From assembly GCA_900549755.1 (NCBI GenBank), contig URPQ01000041.1, positions 1 to 17,734 of the forward strand: a DNA stretch of 17,734 bases, in the 5' to 3' direction. A program made the translations under genes and the position numbers. Below, piece after piece: positions 1 to 5,703 of this stretch (position 1 is its first letter; every line of letters starts with the position of its first letter). Below the pieces are notes generated by a model, which was given only the letters and a program-made list of their open reading frames with translations, was not told the DNA's origin and did no database searches. Origin of the DNA: an uncultured Oscillospiraceae bacterium (lineage in GTDB: Bacteria; Bacillota; Clostridia; Oscillospirales; Acutalibacteraceae).

Positions 1-35
1 TTTTTCGGTCTTACTGTGCAAATTCACAATTTATT

Positions 36-135
36 AAAAAAGCCTGTCGGATCATGTCCGAAAGCGGAGCATTGCATCACACCGCACCCGATTTGCGGCG
101 GCAGCTCATCCGCAAGGACGCGGTACCGACAGGCT
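36..135 (-). ncRNA. Unidentified structured RNA with terminator-like closing stem and U-tract
   Basis: On the minus strand a 10-bp perfect stem (AGCCTGTCGG at 126-135 pairing with CCGACAGGCT at 41-50) closes a loop of about 75 nt and is followed at once by six U residues (36-41). Inside the loop three smaller hairpins can be drawn: CCGC/GCGG (110-113 with 120-123), CCGCA/TGCGG (82-86 with 94-98) and TCCG/CGGA with a 4-nt loop (57-68). The whole resembles a closed multi-branch junction. It begins 13 nt after the stop codon of the PAP2 gene, so it could be the 3' end and terminator of that operon, an independent small RNA, or the leader of a gene beyond the left edge. It lacks the conserved SRP RNA apical motif and tRNA-type T-loop sequence, and I do not recognise the family. 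Pairing was done by eye, with no energy calculation. Confidence 0.5.
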
Positions 136-148
136 GAAATTATAGGTC

Positions 149-694
149 TTAAGCTATTTTCCGCTCGAACCGTTTATAAATTTTATCCACAAGGAAGCAG
201 GCGAAAATACCGATAAACACACCGAGCAGCACGCCCGCCAAAACATCGGTGGGATAGTGTACATAAAGATACAGGCGGGAAAGAGCTATAAGTATCGCCA
301 GTATCAGCGCGGGAATACCGAAACGCTTATCCCTTATAAGCAGCACGGTTGCCGCCTCAAACGAGGCAAGGGTATGCCCCGAGGGGAACGAAAAGTCCGA
401 AAGCGCCTTTACAAGCAGTTCTGCCTGCATTGCTGTGTTTACATCATAGGGTCTTGTTCGCGCAATGGCGTTTTTCAGTATTACATTCCCGATTATAAGC
501 CCCAAAAGCAGCGCTGTGCCCATCATAACACCCGTTTTGCGGGTCTTTTTTATTATTATAAGAATAAGCGCCACCGCAATCCAGAAAATGCCCTTATCGC
601 CGAAAAGGGTTATTATAGGCATTACCTTATCGAGAAACGGGCAGGCAAAAGTATCTTGGATAAAATTAAGTATATTTATTTCAAAATCATTCAT
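149..694 (-). CDS. PAP2-family membrane lipid phosphatase (phosphatidic acid / undecaprenyl pyrophosphate phosphatase-like)
   Basis: This 181-residue integral membrane protein has the full PAP2 signature: KNAIARTRP (the K-x6-RP motif), FPSGHT (the PSGH motif with the catalytic histidine) and SRLYLYVHYPTD (the SR-x5-H-x3-D motif). Hydrophobic segments surround the motifs, as in small PgpB/BcrC-like enzymes that dephosphorylate undecaprenyl pyrophosphate or phosphatidate at the outer face of the membrane. The ATG at 694 is chosen because a GGGAGA site precedes it by about 9 nt and because the frame upstream (to 772) lies inside the preceding gene and adds no recognisable sequence. It overlaps the end of the upstream gene by 8 nt, so translational coupling is likely. 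Being last in an operon with a polyprenyl-type glycosyltransferase suggests recycling of lipid carrier phosphates. That role is inferred; the exact substrate cannot be told from sequence. Confidence 0.9.
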   Translation of the reverse strand: MNDFEINILNFIQDTFACPFLDKVMPIITLFGDKGIFWIAVALILIIIKKTRKTGVMMGTALLLGLIIGNVILKNAIARTRPYDVNTAMQAELLVKALSDFSFPSGHTLASFEAATVLLIRDKRFGIPALILAILIALSRLYLYVHYPTDVLAGVLLGVFIGIFACFLVDKIYKRFERKIA

Positions 695-1739
695 CTTTTT
701 TATCTCCCGTGTTCTGCATATCAAGCACCTTGTATGTATCGCCGTCGCGGCGGAGATATACATATTTATCAAAGTGATCCTGATATTTTTCGCCCTTGCG
801 CGTCAGCTCGTTTATAAGGGTAACGCGGCAGCTGAACAGGTCGTTGCTGTATTTATGAAAATCAGAGGTTTTAAGGTCCTTTATTTCATATTTATCATGT
901 TCAAGAACGAATATAACAAGGCTTGTACGCAAGTTTTTATAAAACTTTGTATCTGTGGCCATATATTTGCGAATCTGCGTCATTGAGGAGTCATTCTGCA
1001 TATACTCGGCGTAAACGCTTGCCGCCTTGCCCGCAATTTTGCCTACCGCCTCTTTTTCCGCAAATTCCTGAACCACGTTGTAAACAGTGCCGTTCTTTTC
1101 CACCGGGAGCGAGGTGCTGCCCGTTTTCGCCGTTATTTGCGGTTCGTCGCTCAGCATATTATCAAGCGTTATTATCTGCTTGTTTATTATATTCGAGCCT
1201 TTGGTGAGCGCATTGTTAATATCCGGCAGCTCTTCGTTCTTGCGGTCCTCGTTCTTAACGGTAACGCCGTTTACCGATATCTCCGCATCGGACGTGGCGG
1301 AAATTTTATAGGTTTTATAAAGCTTTTTGTCAAAATCAATTCCCGAAATTGAGTAACGCTTTTTATCGTCGCGCTTTAAATAAACGCTCATAAGCTTGCT
1401 GTCGCCCGATTTTACCGAGTAGGCAAGGTCGCAGCCCTCGGGCTTGATTGAGGAGGTTGCAAAGGTAAGCTCCTTATCCTTTGTAGCAGTCGAAAGGGCT
1501 TTATCAAGACTTTCGTTTGTTTCGTATTTTGAAACGTTTATATGGTATTTATCCTTCACGGCGGATAATTTGCCGCTTTTAACGTCATTATTCATAAAAG
1601 CCGACATTATCTGCTCGGGCTGCGCCGCCTCGTATTTTTTAAGCCAACTGCCGAATACGAAAAGGAATACTATAAGTGCCGCAACGAAAATTGCAATGGC
1701 GGAAAAGTAAATTTTATAAAACAAAGAACGGGTTCTCAT
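687..1739 (-). CDS. Hypothetical membrane-anchored extracytoplasmic protein
   Basis: The 350-residue product is not recognised. The N-terminus has basic residues (MRTRSLFYK) followed by one hydrophobic segment at about residues 9-31, then a hydrophilic, lysine- and aspartate-rich body of about 315 residues. This is the layout of a signal-anchored protein with its bulk outside the cell. The last 120 residues (from about KAASVYAEYMQND to the end) alternate polar helices with strands and end in YVYLRRDGDTYKVLDMQ. That resembles the final strands of NTF2-like or TcaA-type extracellular domains, but this is only a visual impression. The start is supported by GGAGG 7 nt before the ATG. The ATG overlaps the stop of the upstream fusion gene (ATGA), and its own end overlaps the PAP2 gene, so it is made together with both. 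It may be a partner or regulator of the glycan enzymes; no function is proven. Confidence 0.85.
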   Translation of the reverse strand: MRTRSLFYKIYFSAIAIFVAALIVFLFVFGSWLKKYEAAQPEQIMSAFMNNDVKSGKLSAVKDKYHINVSKYETNESLDKALSTATKDKELTFATSSIKPEGCDLAYSVKSGDSKLMSVYLKRDDKKRYSISGIDFDKKLYKTYKISATSDAEISVNGVTVKNEDRKNEELPDINNALTKGSNIINKQIITLDNMLSDEPQITAKTGSTSLPVEKNGTVYNVVQEFAEKEAVGKIAGKAASVYAEYMQNDSSMTQIRKYMATDTKFYKNLRTSLVIFVLEHDKYEIKDLKTSDFHKYSNDLFSCRVTLINELTRKGEKYQDHFDKYVYLRRDGDTYKVLDMQNTGDKKDE

Positions 1740-3895
1740 TTCTTTTCCTCCGATACAATAAAGTAGGTCGGTATTCTGCGCGGGTTGGTAAACGCTTTGT
1801 ATCTGTTTACAAGCCCTTTAAGCTGGTAGGGGTCAAGCTGCGATTTATCAACAGAATATTTATCAAAATAATTGCGGTAGTACATCATAGCCGAGGAGCC
1901 GCCGTCCAACATTCCCGCGTTTACCGCGCCGTAGGAAACCATAAGGTCTATAACATCGTTTCTTGTAGCGCCTATACTGTCAACCGAGCGTCCGTCGGTT
2001 ACAAGCATTATAACCGTGCCGTCCGCACGCTGACCTATAGCTGTGCGCTGCGCGGTGCCGGTGTCGTTATCGGCATGGAAAAGCTTTATATCATTGCCGT
2101 TTTGCTGTATAAGCACGTTGCCCGTCTGGAAACAAACCGCGTCGCGTATGCCGAGCTCATCCGCTTCTTTTTTAGTCATACCCTCGCGGCAGACAAGCTT
2201 ATCGTTTTTATCAAAGCCGAAAAAAGAGCGCTTGAGTCCGTCGTTCCAAACGTTTTTGCCGCCCGAATAGGTAAGTCCCATAGGCTTAGCGCCGGTGCCC
2301 TGACCGCCCGCGTCGGCAAATTCGCCGCCGTTTATAGCAACCGTGCAGTTGTATTTTTTCACAATATCAAAAATTCTGGCGCCCGCCGTAGCCGAGGCGT
2401 AATTTTCCGATGATGTACCCACGCTTACGCGCTTGGGGTCGCGTATAAGTAAAAGATAGCCCTTAAACTTGGACTCGTTGAGGTATATAAGCTTCATACC
2501 GTCAATCGCGTTCTCCCATTCGTCGGAGCTTGTGTTTTTATAGTCGTCCGCGCCTATTACGTCAACATTTACCTTTTCACTGTCCGCAATTATTTTATTT
2601 ACCGTAGACGCGGGCAAAAACAGGGTGGGTATCCATTTTGTGGCGCTTGCTTCCTTTGCCATTATAACCGTCATATTGCGCAGGCTTTTGCTCGGTCCGT
2701 AGCAAATCATAAGCGCCGCGGAAATAACGAAAACAAGCGCCATTACAATAGCTGTGCCGAGCGATAAGAGACTTCTCTTTATAACCGTTCCGGCGGTAAG
2801 TTTTTTTCTTCTTCTCTTTTTACCCATATCCTTATTGCCTTTTGTTTCCGCAAAGACCCATGTTTGCTGAATACGGTAGTTGACAAAGAAAATTACCGTA
2901 TCTATTATAAGCTTGATAACCGTTGCGAGGAACGGCGTAGCTTTAAGCAAGTGCGATACAAGGGTTACAAGCCCGGCGGAAATAAACATTTGCGGAATTG
3001 CAAGCGCATAGTAGCGCGCAAGTTTGCCGTGCGATTTTGCGGTTGAATTGAATACCTTTGTACGGTTTATATTGTAATTTATAAGCGAGGAAAAAACTCT
3101 TGCTATGGCGGTGGCGCCGAGCTCTGCCCATTTGCCCATAGCAGAGCCCAGCAGCTTCATTATAAGGTAGAATACTGATAAATCAGCAATAAAGGATATA
3201 GCCGAGCTTAAAAAATACACAAGTATAAATCGGTAAATTCTGAGGGAGTCCTGTATCGGGCGGAAATGCGAGGTTGCGTTTTCCTCTATGTATACAGTTT
3301 CAATAGGCACTTCCTTTATTTTAACGCCGCACTGCCTGAATTTAAGCAGCATATTGGTTTCGTACTCAAAGCGGTCACCCTTTACCGATAAAAGCAGCGG
3401 CAGCAGAGATACGGGAAAAGCTCGGAGCCCTGTTTGGGTATCGGATATTTCCATGCCGCAAAGCACTTTAAATACCCAAGAGGTCATATGGTTGCCCATT
3501 CTGCTGCGTTTCGGCACGTCTTCACCCGAAAAATCGCGGCAGCCGAGCACGGCGCCTTTGCCTATTCCGTCAAGCGCGGCGGCGCAGGCGGCTGCGTCCA
3601 CGGGGCTGTGCTGACCGTCGCCGTCAACCGTTACTACGCCCGCAGCGTCGGGGCAGTTGCGCAAAATATGGCGGAAAGCCACCTTTAAAGCCGCTCCCTT
3701 GCCGTGGTTTTGCCGACGGTGTATAACGGTTATATTCTCATCCGAATGAGGGAAATTATCAAGATGCTCTTTATCGCTTCCGTCGTTTACTATGATGATT
3801 TTTTCAAACCCCGCGTTCAACATTCCGCTGACGGTTCTTTTCAGCTTTTCGTCTGGGTTGAGCGAGGGAATTATCACATAGACATTATTCGACAC
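1736..3895 (-). CDS. GT2 glycosyltransferase - GtrA membrane domain - NAGPA phosphodiester glycosidase fusion
   Basis: Three modules lie in one 719-residue frame. (1) Residues 1 to about 225 are a GT2 / dolichyl-phosphate-mannose-synthase-like transferase with VIIPSLN, VNDGSD (Asp38) and the metal-binding VDGDGQH (Asp91, Asp93). (2) About residues 225-350 are a GtrA-like domain of roughly four membrane helices, ending QQTWVF. (3) A basic linker (GKKRRRKK, after residue 357) and one more membrane helix lead to a C-terminal NAGPA/DUF2233 domain with INGGEF, TDGRS and the family motif LDGGSSAMMY (Asp664). By the positive-inside rule the last domain is outside. GT2-GtrA enzymes make and help translocate polyprenyl-phosphate sugars; NAGPA domains act on sugar phosphodiesters. 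The GTG at 3895 is preferred because GGGAG lies 8 nt upstream, the promoter's expected start point (near 3924) leaves the ATG at 3925 without a leader, and the protein then begins in the usual GT2 way. It is first in the operon and overlaps the next gene (ATGA). Confidence 0.88.
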   Translation of the reverse strand: MSNNVYVIIPSLNPDEKLKRTVSGMLNAGFEKIIIVNDGSDKEHLDNFPHSDENITVIHRRQNHGKGAALKVAFRHILRNCPDAAGVVTVDGDGQHSPVDAAACAAALDGIGKGAVLGCRDFSGEDVPKRSRMGNHMTSWVFKVLCGMEISDTQTGLRAFPVSLLPLLLSVKGDRFEYETNMLLKFRQCGVKIKEVPIETVYIEENATSHFRPIQDSLRIYRFILVYFLSSAISFIADLSVFYLIMKLLGSAMGKWAELGATAIARVFSSLINYNINRTKVFNSTAKSHGKLARYYALAIPQMFISAGLVTLVSHLLKATPFLATVIKLIIDTVIFFVNYRIQQTWVFAETKGNKDMGKKRRRKKLTAGTVIKRSLLSLGTAIVMALVFVISAALMICYGPSKSLRNMTVIMAKEASATKWIPTLFLPASTVNKIIADSEKVNVDVIGADDYKNTSSDEWENAIDGMKLIYLNESKFKGYLLLIRDPKRVSVGTSSENYASATAGARIFDIVKKYNCTVAINGGEFADAGGQGTGAKPMGLTYSGGKNVWNDGLKRSFFGFDKNDKLVCREGMTKKEADELGIRDAVCFQTGNVLIQQNGNDIKLFHADNDTGTAQRTAIGQRADGTVIMLVTDGRSVDSIGATRNDVIDLMVSYGAVNAGMLDGGSSAMMYYRNYFDKYSVDKSQLDPYQLKGLVNRYKAFTNPRRIPTYFIVSEEKK

Positions 3896-3930
3896 ATTTT
3901 TCACTCCCAAAATAATCAATAGCAATCTAT

Positions 3931-3959
3931 ATTATAATCCTTATTACGCCGCATTACAA
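3931..3959 (-). promoter_or_regulatory. Sigma-A-type promoter for the GT2-GtrA-NAGPA operon
   Basis: On the minus strand TTGTAA (3954-3959) and a perfect TATAAT (3931-3936) are separated by 17 nt. The predicted start point is near 3924, about 30 nt before the GTG start at 3895, with the GGGAG ribosome site at 3904-3908 in between. Confidence 0.75.
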
Positions 3960-3984
3960 GTAACAAAAAAGAAACAAAATATGT

Positions 3985-4021
3985 AAATCGGCGGGGAACT
4001 GAGGCATTTACCGCCGAATTT
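3985..4021. other. Inverted repeat in the divergent intergenic region
   Basis: AAATCGGCGG (3985-3994) and CCGCCGAATTT (4011-4021) are inverted copies with one extra base on one arm and a 16-nt loop. The pair lies between the minus-strand glycan operon and sigG. No U-tract follows on the plus strand and only a weak T-rich stretch follows on the minus strand, so it is not a clear terminator. It could be an operator or part of the sigG leader. No convincing sigma-A, sigma-F or sigma-G promoter was found for sigG in 3960-4108. Confidence 0.35.
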
Positions 4022-4108
4022 AAAAATACAAGTGAAATTTGTCGAAACAAAAAAAATATATAAAGTTTATTGGCGGCATATATCGGCAATAATTTTATTG
4101 AGAATTAC

Positions 4109-4115
4109 GGAGGTG
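4109..4115 (+). promoter_or_regulatory. Ribosome binding site fixing the sigG start
   Basis: GGAGGTG lies 5 nt before the ATG at 4121. An in-frame upstream codon at 4070 has no such site, and the 17 residues it would add do not match the known N-terminus of sigma-G. Confidence 0.85.
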
Positions 4116-4120
4116 CCGAT

Positions 4121-4888
4121 ATGTATAAAAACAAGGTTATTATTTGCGGAGTTGATACCTCAAAGCTGCCGCTTTTAAAGGAAGCGCAAAAGGAAGCACT
4201 GCTGAAAAAAAGCGCCGCAGGCGATAAGGCGGCGCGCGAGGAGCTTATAAACGGTAATTTAAGACTTGTTTTGAGCGTTATACAGCGATTTACCGGCAGG
4301 GGGGAAAATCTTGACGATTTATTTCAGGTGGGGTGCATAGGCCTTATAAAATCAATTGATAATTTTGACGTTACGCAGAATGTGCGTTTTTCCACCTATG
4401 CCGTACCTATGATAATAGGTGAAATACGCCGCTATTTGCGGGATAACAATTCAATAAGAGTAAGCCGCTCAATAAAGGATACGGCGTATAAGGCAATGCA
4501 GGTTAAGGAGCGGCTCTCAGCCGAAAAGCAGACCGAGCCTACCGTTCAGGAAATAGCCGCAGAGCTGGGGCTGCCGCAGGAGGATGTGGTAATAGCGCTT
4601 GAAAGCATTGTAAGCCCTATTTCGCTTTACGACCCCGTTTATTCCGACGGCGGCGATACAATTTATGTGCTTGACCAGGTGGGGGATAACAACGACGACT
4701 CAAACTGGCTTGACGAAATAGCGCTCAAGGAGGCCATTAAAAATCTGAACGAGCGTGAAAAGCATATTTTATTTCTGCGCTTTATGCAGGGCAAGACCCA
4801 AATGGAGGTGTCAGAGGAAATAGGAATTTCCCAGGCGCAGGTATCAAGGCTTGAAAAGGGAGCATTAAAAAGAATTACGGATAAATAA
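4121..4888 (+). CDS. sigG: RNA polymerase forespore sigma factor sigma-G
   Basis: The 255-residue protein is a sigma-70 family factor matching Bacillus/Clostridium sigma-G along its length. The diagnostic N-terminus NKVIICGVDTSKLP comes first. Region 2 follows with NGNLRLVLSVIQRF, DDLFQVGCIGLIKSIDNFD and FSTYAVPMIIGEIRRYLRDN, then the sigma-G/F-type stretch IRVSRSIKDTAYKAMQV. Region 4 has the helix-turn-helix GKTQMEVSEEIGISQAQVSRLEK. Sigma-G directs late forespore transcription during endospore formation, so the organism is, or recently was, a spore former. The start at 4121 is set by a strong GGAGGTG. In Bacillus and most Clostridia sigG follows spoIIGA and sigE, whereas here the upstream neighbour is a divergent glycan operon. 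Expected control is by sigma-F and autoregulation, but no matching promoter was confirmed by eye. Confidence 0.97.
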   Translation: MYKNKVIICGVDTSKLPLLKEAQKEALLKKSAAGDKAAREELINGNLRLVLSVIQRFTGRGENLDDLFQVGCIGLIKSIDNFDVTQNVRFSTYAVPMIIGEIRRYLRDNNSIRVSRSIKDTAYKAMQVKERLSAEKQTEPTVQEIAAELGLPQEDVVIALESIVSPISLYDPVYSDGGDTIYVLDQVGDNNDDSNWLDEIALKEAIKNLNEREKHILFLRFMQGKTQMEVSEEIGISQAQVSRLEKGALKRITDK

Positions 4889-4944
4889 CAGATTCACAAA
4901 ATTAGATATTAGAGCTAATACCCACTCAATTACTACAGCCTATT

Positions 4945-4987
4945 GCAGAAAATCGGGGCTGCTTATATAGCTTTCAAGATTTTCCGC
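4945..4987 (+). other. Imperfect long hairpin after sigG
   Basis: GCAGAAAATC (4945-4954) pairs, with one mismatch, with GATTTTCCGC (4978-4987). An inner GGGCT/AGCTTT pairing, partly G-U, lengthens the stem around GCTTATAT. There is no U-tract, so it is not a standard terminator. A shorter inverted repeat TATTAG-AG-CTAATA sits just upstream, near 4908. The 167-nt stretch 4889-5055 holds no recognised gene. Two of its frames are open for about 35-40 codons, so it may also be decayed coding sequence. Confidence 0.3.
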
Positions 4988-5055
4988 AGAGATATATTCC
5001 GAAATGTGATATTGCAGCGCTTAATATATACAGCGAATAAAGAGCTGAGACTGTT

Positions 5056-5611
5056 ATGAAAAAAATTATTATTTCCCGGCTTTAGGTCAAAAGCCCTGAT
5101 CTTCAGCTATTCAGATGACTGCAAAAAAATAGGCGAGCTTTGCGGAATAAGAGCCACGGGGTTTGCCTACCCCTACGGTGAATATAATGCCGAAACCGTT
5201 AAGCAGCTTAAAAGTCTGGGAATTATTTATGCAAGAACGGTAAATGATACCCACCGCTTTGACCTGCCTGCGGATTTTTTGGAATGGCACCCCACCTGCC
5301 ACGATCACGACCCCGAAATAAACCGACTTACCGATGAATTTTTGAGTGACGGCGGCAAGGATTTAAAGCTTTTTTATATTTGGGGACATTCCTATGAGCT
5401 TGATAAAAGCGACACTGACCGCTGGGCTGATATGGAGGCGCTTTGCGAAAAGCTTTCCGGTAAGAACGATATATGGTATGCAACAAACCGTTCAATTTGC
5501 GAATATATTACGGCGGCAAAGACCGTGGGTGATTGTTGTGAAGAAAACAGCGTCGGTATAGACCTGTTTTATGAGGAAAACGGAGTGAAAACTGTTTTTA
5601 AAGCAAAATAA
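5056..5611 (+). pseudogene. Polysaccharide deacetylase (NodB-fold), frameshifted and internally deleted
   Basis: From 5078 onward an open frame reads FRSKALIFSYSDDCKKIGEL, then GFAYPYGEYN, IIYARTV, FLEWHPTCHDHDP and LKLFYIWGHSYELD. These are typical of the second half of clostridial polysaccharide deacetylases of the 'KALTFSYDDG' type. Two lesions are visible. An ATG at 5056 followed by seven A residues leads into a stop after nine codons, whereas six A residues would join it to the main frame. And the sequence passes straight from the first strand (ALIFSY) to the late helix (DDCKKIGELCG), so the catalytic DDG motif and the two metal-binding histidines are missing, perhaps 80-100 residues. 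A later in-frame codon at 5279 could start a 110-residue tail with no catalytic core. It sits between sigG and the glycosidase operon. I judge it non-functional as a deacetylase. Confidence 0.8.
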
Positions 5612-5650
5612 CCGCGCAGCATAGCTATGTTAAAAAAAGGTGAAAAAATG

Positions 5651-5679
5651 TTTACTTATTAAAGGTTATGTGGTATAAC
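5651..5679 (+). promoter_or_regulatory. Sigma-A-type promoter for the galactosidase operon
   Basis: TTTACT (5651-5656) and TATAAC (5674-5679) are exactly 17 nt apart. Transcription would begin near 5686, giving a leader of only about 18 nt before the ATG at 5704. No obvious catabolite-repression or regulator operator was recognised next to it. Confidence 0.65.
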
Positions 5680-5703
5680 TATTTTTGAAAGCTGCGTGAT
5701 GTA

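Noticed and set aside
36..135. SRP RNA or tRNA
   Set aside because: The conserved SRP domain IV sequence, a T-loop and a CCA-type end are absent; only the outer stem resembles such RNAs.
1676..2413. Long plus-strand open frame opposite the NAGPA domain
   Set aside because: It has no ribosome site and no recognisable domain, and it lies wholly opposite well-matched coding sequence. It is a shadow of codon bias; the same holds for the plus-strand frame at 257-817.
3923..3925. ATG as the start of the GT2 fusion
   Set aside because: It coincides with the predicted transcription start, has no ribosome site, and would add an odd hydrophobic prefix (MLLIILG). The GTG at 3895 has GGGAG at good spacing.
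4039..4064. TTGTCG ... TATAAA as a sigG promoter
   Set aside because: The spacer is only 14 nt, too short for a sigma-A promoter, and sigG is expected to use forespore promoters.
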